Positions 46,406 through 57,344 of a DNA stretch of 64,000 nt are shown here, one piece after another. Positions within the stretch are counted from its first letter, which is position 1; the number at the start of each line of letters is the position of its first letter. Source of the DNA: Epiperipatus broadwayi (Eukaryota > Onychophora > Udeonychophora > Euonychophora > Peripatidae); assembly GCA_028023455.1 (NCBI GenBank), contig JAQFVV010006215.1, positions 8,701,950 to 8,765,949 on the forward strand, read 5' to 3'. Both the position numbers and the translations under genes were made by a program. Below the pieces are notes generated by a model. It was not told the origin of the DNA and ran no database searches. It worked only from the letters and a program-made list of their open reading frames with translations.

Positions 46406-46779
46406 GGGATAAAGAACCATCCTCCTTTCTTTCAATTAAAACATCTAAAAAGGGCAATTGGTTCCATAGTAAATTTGATATTGTTGTGAAAAGAGTTTAA
46501 AAAATTAAAAAAGTCATCAAAGGCATGCTTATCAATGAGCCACATGACAAAGGTATCATCGACATACCTCAGCCATATAGTTGGTTTTTTAACTGCTGAA
46601 GTAAAAATTTTATTTTCCAAATCTTCCATAAAAATAGAAGCTAATGTTGGAGAAATTGGTAAACCCATAGCTAGACCTGATGTTTGTTTATACTTCTGCC
46701 CATCAAATACAAAAAAATGTATTCAATAAGTAGTGTTCAATAAAAAGCACAATAAAATTAGGTAATTGATTTTTTTTTC

Positions 46780-47411
46780 GAGTTTGCAGGCATTGCTCTT
46801 ATGCTAATATTTTTGATATTTTTCTGTATTGAGTATAATAAAATATTAAAAGTTATGGATATAGAATAAATTTTAAAGTGGATTTGAAATGTTAAAAATT
46901 AGTGTAAAAATAAAATGTGGTTTATTTTATTATTTTAAAATAAAGAATATTCTTTTAAACAAAAATGTTGATGTGGGAACCTACAAAAGCTTTCTAAATT
47001 TTCTGCTTTACAAGAAATGGTGTGAAGTATTGTAACACTTTGCCATCATGTCTTTTACTGTATAAAAGTCAAAAATTTTGTAAGAATTTTAAAATTAATA
47101 TCATGTATTTTATGGAGTTAAAAAACCTTCCAGGATGCTTTTCGTAATTTTTCCAGAATTGTAGCTGAGTATGGAGCTGTAGACAAAGAAATGCTTTAAA
47201 CTTTAACCTTAATTTTGCCAATCTATTCTTCTGTATTGAATACTGAAGAAATATTTGACATTTACCTGCTAACAAAAAGGAAAACTATTCATCTAAAGTG
47301 ATTATCCCATAGAAATGTACATATATAAATTAATCTGTGAATCTACCTATTTTAAATGCTTAGAAGAAAATTACAATGGAAACTCTTTTAGGAAAACTTC
47401 CATGGAATGAA
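46780..47411 (+). repeat. 5' direct terminal repeat of Gypsy-like element
   Basis: 632 bp that recurs in the same orientation at 53496-54119. Shared blocks: caggcattgct, atatttttgatatttttct, aaaagttatggatatagaa, caagaaatg, gcatgt-ttttatggagt and tagaaatgtac. The two copies are clearly diverged. They bracket Gypsy-type coding remnants, so they are taken as LTRs. TG..CA ends and a primer-binding site are not visible. Confidence 0.6.
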
Positions 47412-48355
47412 CCAAAAAAAGCTAAAATATTATATTGCCAGAAGTCATTAAGATTTAATGATTAATGACCATGTTCCTACATTTAATATATATGTGAGCT
47501 CACAATGATGTTAAAATACATTAACTGAACTGTCTATAGCTATCCTCAAATAGTTATCGTAAGTTACAAAGATTTTTTTCTTCTCATATGTGATTGCCAT
47601 ATAATTTTCTTAATTGTAAATATGTAAATACATTTATTATTATTATCATCATCATCATCATATTTCTAATCCAAACCAAGCTGATTAATTATATGCCAAT
47701 TTAATAAAAGTATAAGGTGAAGCGGGATAATGATCAGGAAATATAATTGAATGTGTATGGAAATTTGTTTTTATACATGTTCAATTTGATTGTTGCTCAT
47801 GATTAGTATTGACTTGTCAATTAAAAATAATTTTGATGTAATCACTTCACCATGTACCCAGTCACTCTTTAGTTATCTTTAAATTCCCGTAGACAAAAAT
47901 TAATTTACAAATATTGTACTTTTTTATTTTATGGTTAACTTGGTTATTACTAATTGTAAAATGGGTTATTACCATTACATTTGGAAGCCTATGTCTGGGA
48001 TTATTTTGATTAAAACAAACAAGGATTGAATCCAGTTTAGTTTTAAAATATATAATTTCATTATTATTAAAATTCAGAAAATTACAAATGAGTCATTGAA
48101 ATAGGAAAAATAAATACTTGGTCAGATGAGAAATATAATCATTTATTTTGTTATAAATAAAAATAAATCAATAAACTCATAGATGACTTAGACAAAAATA
48201 ATGTTACAAATGGATAAAGATAATAATAATATTCTAAATAATAAAATGAGGCATTAAAATTAAAGTATGTTGGAATTCTACAAATGTTGCATAATGGAAT
48301 GTAGAGTGAGCATTTTAGTTATTAAATAATTAAAAGAAATGTTACAGTATATATA
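47412..48355. other. Expected gag region, no readable frame
   Basis: In a Gypsy-type element gag would lie here. I see no frame or zinc knuckle. The trinucleotide tract atcatcatcatcat is at about 47646. Confidence 0.4.
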
Positions 48356-49365
48356 TACACCTGGGTCTCGTTTTACGCGATAGATAGGTTCCTCAGAAAA
48401 CATGCACAAAAGAAATCGCGCAAAAATAGATGTAACTTACCTTGAAAAAGGGGGGATACAGACTGTGATTTTTCAAAAATCGCATAAAAGCAAAGCACCA
48501 ACGTAAAATTACTTTAAAATTCGCGCACAAAAAAAATAAAGAAATAAAATATGACTAATAAAAAATTTCAAATTTGAAAAAAATTGATACAAGACAAACT
48601 TTTTTTAACTATAATATTTAATTTTATTCTAAACAATATATTTTTATGCATAATTTACAGTACAGTAATTGCCATTTTTTTATACATGTTTTAATTATTA
48701 TCACTACTTGCCAATAAACAGGTTCGTTTGCAAACTGGTAAAAAATCAGATTCTTCACAAGAGGAAATACAACTAGCACCAACTTCACTCTCATGTTGTG
48801 TTAATGATTTTCTGGTGACAACATAATTAGTAATTAATCTTTGAGATGATGATTTTATTAATTGTTTATGAAGCTTGTGATATCCAGTCATACAACCATT
48901 TAGCTCTCATTGGAATTTAAGAGCATGTTCGTGATTAGTGTCATTAATAAGAAAATAATTAAAAATAAACTTGCGGACACTAAATGATTAATAATTGATT
49001 ATGTTCTTTTTTAAAAAGCAAAAACAGAATGTGATTTAAAATGCAAAATTAACACGCACAATGTTTGAACAAATTTACATTATAATCTTGTAAAATTTAA
49101 TGTGGGTATACATAAAATATGGAAATCATGATTTTAATTTCATTATTGATAAAATCTTACTATTATAAAGAACTGAAAATATTGAAATTACTAAGATGAA
49201 AGTCAAATTCCAATAATGTGCTATTATTTTCAATATGATGTAAGTGCGTGAAATTTATTATTTAAAGTAATAGCGCATTATTGGAGTTCGACTTCCGAAG
49301 AAACATGAATCGCGTAACTTCAAAATCGCGTTAAATAAATCCGCATAAAACGAGACTCAGGTGTA
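48356..49365. mobile_element. pogo/Tigger-like MITE inside the Gypsy element
   Basis: Element 48358-49363 has ends cacctgggtctcgttttacg and cataaaacgagactcaggtg with a TA on both sides (48356-48357, 49364-49365), typical of Tc1/mariner/pogo insertions. Interior words with CG (aatcgcgcaaaa, gcgttaaataaat) recall pogo subterminal sequence. A further hairpin lies at 49201-49293. The antisense frame 48691-48891 is too short to assign. It lies within the span bounded by the Gypsy terminal repeats. Confidence 0.8.
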
Positions 49366-49459
49366 TTTAAAGAAAATTTTTATACAAAAGTTTGACATGT
49401 GATTAGGAAGAAATAGAACAAAATTTGTATCACAAATCTGCACACAGATAAAAATTATA

Positions 49460-52400
49460 TTGGAATGAGTCATAGTAAAGACTTTATTAGATTCAGGTAT
49501 CCAGATATCAATAACATCTGAGGATGTATATGTACAAATTAATCAACCCTCAGATTTGGATTCTTTCTTTAAAAGCTATTCAGGTAATCATGGCTGATAA
49601 AAAAACTAAGGTAGCTTCAAATAAGCTTGGGTGCAGATGCAAATAGAAAAAAATCATTAATAATGTTTGGTTAATTCTGAGTTGTTTAATTCATGAAGTA
49701 ATCTTAAGCTCTGATTTTACGCATCAGACAGGATGCATCCTGAATTATCAGAAGTGTAGCATTATAATTGATGAGGAAACTATTTATGCCTGAAAAACTA
49801 TATAAATCTGCTGAAATATGTTTTATTTGAAGTGATAATCTGTGGTCAGTTATACAGTTGGTATTAAAGGAATCCTCCTTTGATCAACTCTGAGTATTTA
49901 GAGCAGTTTGGGGAATTATTTCCAAGAATATAGATCAGTGTTCTCCAATATGCCAGGAATAATAAAAGGATAGAAACATCAAATTAGGATTAGTAATGAT
50001 CAACCATATTGTGCTCATTATTATCCCATTCCACATCTATATAAAACAGAAGAAGGAAAACAGCTGACACAAATGCTAAAATGGGGTGTAATATCTAAAT
50101 GGTCTTCTCAATTCAGTAATCCTTTTGTGGTAGATAAGAAAATTGATCTAACCATCTGTAGTTAGATGCTCATCTACTGAATAAGGTTATTGTGCTAAAC
50201 CACAATGTGCCACCACCTATTTATAGGGTATTAATCATGTTTACAAATAAAATGATGAGATTTTGACTTCTAATTATTGGAAGATAATATTACATCCTGC
50301 AGACTTGTAGTATACAGTTTTTTGATATAATTAATATTCTAATGATAAGAATAGAATGTCATTTGGCCTTAAAAATAGTGGTGCAGGATTGTTACAATGT
50401 TTCAAACAGCTATTGGTGATGTATGTTGATGGCACTGTCATTGCTTCAGAAAATATGGTAGAGCATATAAACCACTTGAAATTATTTTTCCATGAATATG
50501 AAAAAAAAGAGAATATTAGGATTAACACATAGCTACTAAGGAAATTAAATGTTCAGGCCATATAATTGAAGAAGAGGACATTAGACTGATTTGATTATGA
50601 AAAGGTTCATGCAGTTCAACAATTTCCTATTCACAAAACAAAAAAAAAATCATGTTAGATTATTCCTAGGACTATGTAAATTTTATATTAAGTTCTACTA
50701 TAATTGAAATGGAGCTCTTGTTACAGCTTTTAAAAAAGAATGTTCCTTGGAAATGGCCTGCTCATAATGATGAGAGATTTCAGGTTGTAAAAGATAAATT
50801 TCTTGATAAAATTGTATTCTCATATCCTGACTTTGATAAACCCTTTTATGTACAGACCAATAGCAGTGACTATGGGCTGGGAGTTACATTCTTTTAAATC
50901 CAAGAGTATAACCAGAAGAGGATATTATATTTTATTCGCTGACTAGTCGAATGGCCCAAAATTAATTATACTTTAACAGAGAAAAAATGCACTTGCTATA
51001 CTATGGGCTTTTCAAAAATTTTACCAGTTTTTATTGGGATTGAAATAGTGATTACTGATCATAGAAGTATGAAATTTTTGAATCATAATTAACTGATTAA
51101 TAGTCCATTAATCTGATGGAATTTATTTCTGCAGGAGTTTACCCTACTCAATTCATTATTTAAGTGTGGAAAAATATAGTAGCTGATATCTTGAACCAGC
51201 AACCAATTCCTCCTAATCAAAAACACTTATGTACTAGTAATATGTATATAGCATTCTTAGGGATACTATTGATCAACTGGTAAAAGATAATTCACAAAAT
51301 TTGGCAAACAAACAAAAGGATGATGCAGATTGTTCTCAAATAATGAAATATATTAATGGTCAAACAGGTAATGATGTAGGTCAGATAATTTGTGGTAGAA
51401 TGATAGGGAAAATATGAGTTGATAAGGGGTATTCTTCAGTATAAAAATATTAATCCTAATCAGTGGTGTATTGTTGCATATGGTGCTATGCAGAATTGGT
51501 TAATTAGATATACACACTGCATATATGGTCACATCAGTGCCAAAAAAGTAGAAAAGCTATTAAAGAACTGGTTTTATTAGTGAAAAATGTACCATAGAGT
51601 TTTGTCTGTACTGGAAAAATGTGACATGTGTCAGAGAGTGAAGCCATTAAATAGATCACATATAGGGCCTTCAAACCCTAAAATTTGCCATAATCCCAAT
51701 AAAAACATGGGCATTGACTTCTATGGTTCAATATCTTTATTTTGTGAAATGAAATATTTATTTGTAGGGTATGATATATTTTCCAAGTTTACAGTAGCAT
51801 ACCAAGTGTCTCAAGAAAGTGCTAAACACACTATACATGAGTTAGAAACCCAGCACTTGAATGCTGTGAGAACACCTGAAGTCATGCTCATGGATTGTGG
51901 CACTTGATTTATATCAGTTGAATGACAGAAGTGTGTAAAACAAAAGGGAATCAAATATTTCTGACTTCAATTCAAAACCCTCAATGAAATCCAAATGAGT
52001 GGATAATGTGAGAACTGGCACAATTATTTATAGTTTATGCTAATACCAATCACCATAGCTGGTTTAGGCAAATAAATAAAGTGGTTAATTTCATCAATTG
52101 GACAGCTAATGCATCTAGTGGATTTTAACTCATTCATATGCATTAAGGCAGATCTATGCATGTTGCTTTAAGACCCAACTACCTGTTATACCAGATTGGA
52201 ATAAAAAAAATGGATGAAATCACAAAAGATCAGAAGACCAGGAAATAATGTTTTTCATGTGGATAATAAGTGATGATTCAAGTTAGTCTTATAATCCACC
52301 CAGAAAAAAATATAAAAAATTTCAAAAGATTTATGAGAGCTCTTATTTGTCAATTTAACAACAAAATATTTGCAGTAGCTTAGAGAAATGGGGAAGGGAA

Positions 52401-52560
52401 TATACAACTCATATTCTTCAAAGTTTTTTGTCAGAAAAAAGGTAGACACTATTGAGCATTAAAAAGAAGAGATTTTTTAAAAAAATACTTATACCCTTCA
52501 AATACTGAAATGATAGTTAAAAGTCATGGCAAATGAACTAGGCTTCATAATGATGTTCCA
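49460..52560 (+). pseudogene. Ty3/Gypsy-like pol remnants (protease, RT, RNase H, integrase)
   Basis: Plus strand, in order. Protease: VKTLLDSGIQISITS near 49475, with the D-S-G active site. Reverse transcriptase: KWGVISKWSSQFSNPFVV near 50080, then MSFGLKNSGAGLLQCFKQ (50357) and YVDGTVIASENMVEHINHL (50423), where the catalytic YVDD reads YVDG. Linker and RNase H: KCSGHIIEEEDIRL (50550), VPWKWPAHNDERFQ (50745), and YPDFDKPFYVQTNSSDYGLG (50824), where TDAS reads TNSS. Integrase: a Cys pair CDMCQRVKP (51620), then MGIDFYGSISLF and YLFVGYDIFSKFTVAYQ (51710-51800), containing the first catalytic Asp of the DDE core. Many stops and frameshifts. The order RT-RNase H-integrase is that of Ty3/Gypsy rather than Copia. 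Confidence 0.85.
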
Positions 52561-53495
52561 TTTAATAGTGGAAGATTGTTAAAGAAAAAATATAGAAATA
52601 TTGTCTTGATACTTTTAAATGATAGTTAGAAGTTTCAAAATTATTGGGTCATATTTAAATCAGGCTAATATATACAAGTTTTATACTCTATACTCTAACA
52701 ATATCACTAAATGAATAGTTAAAAAACATCAGAGTTTAGAATTAAATGAAATGACACGATTCTTTGCATTGTTCATTAAACATTTAAAGGAAAACACTAT
52801 GTAGTTTGAAACCAAAATTAATTTTATGACTTTATTGAAATTTGATCATGTTGCTTTCTGTATGGATGATGAATGGAGAGTATTTCATTGTTTTGAGATT
52901 GTCATGTTTTATTGATACCTCTGAGTTTTTATATCAGCACTGTTTCCAACAATATTATTTTTATATTTATCAGCTTTTAAGTCTCAAAAGAGATCTAGGC
53001 ATAGTCTTAAATTTGTGAGCCTCAAAGTCTCATAATGGAGCTAGACATAGTTTGATATTTATCAGCATCTAAGTCTTGTAATAGAACAAGTCTTTATTTA
53101 AATACATGATTTATTATATGATTTGCTATTATTATATTTGTGCCAAGTTAGCTCTCCAGTATTTATATTGCATGATACACTCACTGTCAATGGGTTATTT
53201 TCTTGTTCATCTTAACATTGCAGGCACATGGTCAGGTCAAATAAATAATTTTAATTGAATTAATAAAACAGTTCTTTCTATAAATACCAATGTAATGAAT
53301 TTTTAAGGATGATATTATTTGTTATGTTCGTACCATTGTAAGTCCATTTCAAAAGAAGTCCAGCTAAGCAGGACATTATTGTAAAATTGAAAGAAATTGT
53401 CCTTTTATGTGAAAATAAAATCGAACAATATTTATGACTAAATTGACTCTATTTTATTCCTAAATGGAGAAGGGGCAAATGTAAATCTCATATCT
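52561..53495. other. 3' region of Gypsy-like element with short tandem repeat
   Basis: A repeat of about 63 bp in three degenerate units spans 52958-53095 (atttatcagc-ttaagtct...gcatagt). A purine run ggagaagggg at 53466-53475 could be the polypurine tract just before the 3' repeat. No readable frame. Confidence 0.45.
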
Positions 53496-54119
53496 GAGTT
53501 TACAGGCATTGCTTTTAGGCTGATATTTTTGATATTTTTCTTTATTATGTATAACAAAATTTTAAAAGTTATGGATATAGAAAAGATTTTAAAGTGGTTT
53601 TGAAGTGTTAGAAATAAGTGTAAAAATAAAATATGTTATTATTTTATTCTTTTAAAATAAAAAAATTTTTTTAAAAAAAAATGTTGATATGGAAACTAAC
53701 AGAAGCTTTCTAAATCATCTGCTTTCCAAGAAATGATGGGAAGAATTGTAATACTTCACCATCATATCTTTTACTTTATAGAAGTCAAAAACATTGTAAG
53801 GATTTTAAAGTTAATATCATGTATCTTATGGAGTAGAAAATCCTCAGGATGCTTTCTCTTATCTTTCCAGGGCTGTACTTCAGTATGGGGCTGTAGACAA
53901 AAAATGCTTTAAAATTTAACCTTGATTTTGTCAAACTATTCAACATTATTGAATGCTAAAAAAACATTTGACATTTACTTGCTAAAAAAAGGAACACTCT
54001 CTAAAGTAATTATCTCATAGAAATATACTTCTATAAATTAATTTGTAAATCTATCTATTTTAAAAGTTCAGAAAAAAATTGCCTTGGAAACTCTTCTAGC
54101 AAGACTGTTATGGAATGAA
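53496..54119 (+). repeat. 3' direct terminal repeat of Gypsy-like element
   Basis: Partner of 46780-47411; similarity ends at tggaatgaa in both copies. Immediately followed by an R2 repeat. Confidence 0.6.
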
Positions 54120-54120
54120 T

Positions 54121-54345
54121 ATTGGCTTTCTTAATATAAGCTGAGCTTTGATTGTATATATGTGTGGAGATGATAATCTGGACCAAATGCCAAGCGCTGT
54201 TTTAGCATAAAATATGTACATTGGTGATTATTTATCTTTTCAACATATGTATGATCAAGTGTATCAGCAGTATGAGATAGCATGGATGGTTGAGGGTCAT
54301 ATGAATGTCTGAGTTAAAAACCCCTATATATTACATATAGAAGTA
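54121..54345 (+). mobile_element. Dispersed repeat R2, plus copy
   Basis: Starts attggctttcttaatata, includes gtgattatttatcttttcaa and gtatcagcagtatgagatag, and ends at a degraded B box gagttaaaaacccc. 5'-truncated at the edge of the direct repeat. Confidence 0.68.
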
Positions 54346-54889
54346 CAGGTATGAAAAAAGCTGTACTGTAGAAAAAATTCATGTTTTAATATTGTTTTCT
54401 AAATGTGATTGCTTTAAGTGATATCTGAATTAAAGTATCTTACCAGGCTATTATTTTTTTTAAAAATAATATCTTAATATATATTTAAACAAATCTTGAT
54501 AGATAATAGCTCTAACCACAATATATAGAGAACACATGTTATTCTATCATCTTAACAGATAAAAATATTGATTAATTACCCTGAAATATATATATATAAA
54601 TTAGTTTTTGTGTTAAATCATGTGTTATAACACATGATTTAATAAAAAAACTATTTTATATAATATGACTATGAAAGCATAACATATATATATATATAAA
54701 TAATAAATAGATTTCAGGATCTTTATTGGTTATCTGTAGTGATACCAAATATCCAAGTAAATATAACAACCAGTTATATTAGTGATGGTAAATTGAATAT
54801 TATATTAAAACAGGAATATTATGCCCTATAATAATTTTATAAATGTGTATATTCAAGGTATTTAACAACAAAATATTACATGATCAGCT
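54346..54889. other. AT-rich interval with a perfect 30-base palindrome
   Basis: 54613-54642 is perfectly self-complementary; each half reads ttaaatcatgtgtta. TA microsatellites are at 54587 and 54685. Nothing else. Confidence 0.6.
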
Positions 54890-55050
54890 AGAAGGTAACA
54901 TTAGATTTCAAGATCTAGGTCCAGTGCTCTAAGATCCAAGGCTCCTTGTAGATGAACACTAGGAATTAATCTGCAGATATGCAAACTTTCTTGCATCCAT
55001 TGATTACTTTGGTTTGCACTGGATGACACTACTGTATGGAGAGTTTTTTT
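54890..55050 (+). mobile_element. Degenerate hammerhead fold-back copy F
   Basis: Keeps taagatccaaggctcctt (54954), a scrambled core (gatgaacactaggaatta), ttgcatccattgattact (54993) and ctactgtatggagagtttt (55028). The ribozyme boxes are gone. Oldest copy of the family in the window. Confidence 0.6.
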
Positions 55051-56945
55051 CTATATTCTAATGTATATAGTATAATCAGATAGTTTGTTGCTTCAGGGTT
55101 TATAAGAAGTTAAAACATGAAAATGACAATGCTAGAGTGTTATAATGGAACCAAAAGACCAGTAACCATCATTCTACCATTACATTAATTTAGATAGGAA
55201 TTTCAGAGATTTAAACCATATCCAATAGCAGCTACCACAATATCACTGTGAATAACCTTAAGAAATAAATGTCTAATTATTCTTATCTGAAGAGTAAAGA
55301 AAGCAGCAAAAATTGGTTAACTGAAAAAAACCATAAATAAATTGAGTATAGGAATTTTTTTAAGACTCAGTGCATTGAGTCATCAGATTAGAATTAAATC
55401 CTATCTTTTTTAATACCAAAGGTAGATTTATTTATATATTTGTTTTTAATTAGCAGATTGACATCCATTTGATAATAATTATCCTCTAGCTAACAAAATT
55501 AGATGCTCATTTATGTCAACCTGGGTTAGATGAATGTTAACTACTAAAAGAAAAATTTAAAGCTTGCTTGTGATCGAAAATATATTCAAGATTGATGTGG
55601 TCTGGACTCAGATCTCATGCTACTACATTTGTTTCCATAATTATTACATTCCTACACTTAATTTCTCCGACCAATTATTTTAATACTTAAAACAGTATAT
55701 GATCCTTTACTTGAAATATTTTTAGTATAATTTAAATCACTAATTATAAAAATATTCTTTTCAAAACTGTTAGTTTAAATAATATCCAGCAGGGAGTAGA
55801 AACGTGACCTTATATTATATCAGTGGTTCTAATCTTCTTTTTTTAAAAAAAATGTATAAAGTGACAATTTTTCTCTGTTTGGTCTAAGCTTGTTAAATCT
55901 TATTGACAATGTAAAGATAATCTTCTCAGTTGTAAAAACCATTTGATCCTGGCAAATCAAAATTTACTTTTCTCAGCACGAATAAACTTTAATTTTCTTT
56001 TTTTGATTTTTAGTTTTCAGAAAAAAAAATCTATATTGAAATATATTTCTATTTTTTTATAAATATGTAAAACAACCTTTATCTATTATAGTTGAAAGTC
56101 TTTCAAATAGTACATGTGGTGAAGACAGTATGTATAAATCTTTTCTGTCACTAAGTGGAAACAGTTTCAGTATTTTTTCACCTTTGATCTATTTTCTAGT
56201 TAAGAATATCTAGATACTAATTTACTGACTATTTACTGTCTACAGATGAGCAATTTCAAGATTAGTTCTAAGACTTCTGATAAAATTTTCATGTTTTCTG
56301 TAAAGCTTGAACAAATAAAATATTATAATTATGTAAAAGACTAAATTGTTTTAAGATGGAAATAGTTACAAATTGACACGAATGAATTTAAATGTTATAC
56401 ATGGAAGAATTATTCCAATAACCCGCATGTTTTAGGGTAGTAAGAATAGTGAAGTCAACAACTAAATTCTTTAATTGCAATTCACTTTTGTCATTTGAAT
56501 GACATATAACTCATGAGTAACGGATAATTCAATTCTTATTATTACCCTAGTTACTTTCGTTTATTTACAAACAGAAAATTTAACACTTACAGATCACTTT
56601 ATATCAATATGTGTAATATTTTATAGCATTCACTTATCTTCATATTTAGAGTTCCATCCTAATATATAATATAATAAATTGTGCAATTAGTCTTTAAAGC
56701 AATATTGGTTGTATATGCTATTGTTTAATTATATTATCTGATTTCTTTTATACATTTTTAATTTTGAAAAAAAAAACTATAGCTGTGGTTTAGAAAATGT
56801 TAGACTTAAGACGGTGGCATATTAACATTAATGAATATGACTTATTACTTGATTATCTAAAAGTTATTTCACAGATAATTAAATTGTATTATTTAAAATA
56901 TAAATAATGCTAAAAAGTTAATTATATCAATATGTTAATACATTG
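55051..56945. other. AT-rich interval, nothing recognised
   Basis: No supported frame or repeat family over almost 1.9 kb. A short polypyrimidine/A-rich alternation near 55830 is unremarkable. Confidence 0.4.
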
Positions 56946-57168
56946 TACAGGCTTAAACCTGCATTTGTATATGTAATATCTGTGGGGTTTGAACTCAGAC
57001 TTTCACACGACCCACCACTCTCAGTGCCATCTCATATTGCTGACCCACCTGATCACACACATGTTGAAATGATAAATAATCACCAATATACGTATTTCAT
57101 GCTAAACCAGCAATCATCAGTTGGGCCAGATTACTATCCTCATGCATATATATATATATAATCAGTAT
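56946..57168 (-). mobile_element. Dispersed repeat R2, minus copy
   Basis: ggggtttgaactcagacttt (56981) is the reverse B box. gctgacccacctgatcacac and gctaaaccagcaatcatcag follow. The 72-codon plus frame across it is a by-product of the repeat, not a gene. Confidence 0.72.
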
Positions 57169-57344
57169 ATCAATATGCTAAAACACAATTATATTTATTT
57201 GTAGTAAACAATTTAATATTGCATTAAACTACCATCAAAAATTTAAAAAATAACATGAATCAAAATATTCATGGAACAGTAATTTTGGGATTCAAAATCA
57301 ATACATTGTAATATTTAATGATATATATTTAGACCATATATAAA

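Larger units (their letters stand above)
45330..46779 (-). pseudogene. PLE-3: Penelope-like reverse transcriptase with GIY-YIG domain
   Basis: Best-preserved Penelope-like element. Minus strand, in order: FDGQKYKQTSGLAMGLPISP (46710-46650) and LASIFMEDLE, the reverse transcriptase block before the catalytic box; RYVDDTFVMW (near 46570), the catalytic YVDD; FHNNIKFTME, then LPFLDVLIERKEDGS in a shifted frame (46470-46410); SSHHHPAQ (46220); LPYIKGVTDKIGNILRK (near 46000); GVYEILHSVCSHSYIGQT (45885-45830), the GIY-YIG endonuclease start with YIG intact; and a trailing segment near 45650 in the same style. Frameshifts lie near 45900 and 46460, and an insertion splits it at about 46246-46405. The 5' end stops at about 46780 where a long direct repeat starts. 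A hammerhead relic lies in the tail. Reverse transcription and target cleavage are the family's roles; this copy is dead. Confidence 0.85.

Noticed and set aside
46535-46729. 64-codon plus frame
   Set aside because: Antisense of the PLE-3 reverse transcriptase.
56943-57161. 72-codon plus frame
   Set aside because: Lies wholly in a dispersed R2 repeat; the same region is broken by stops in other copies.
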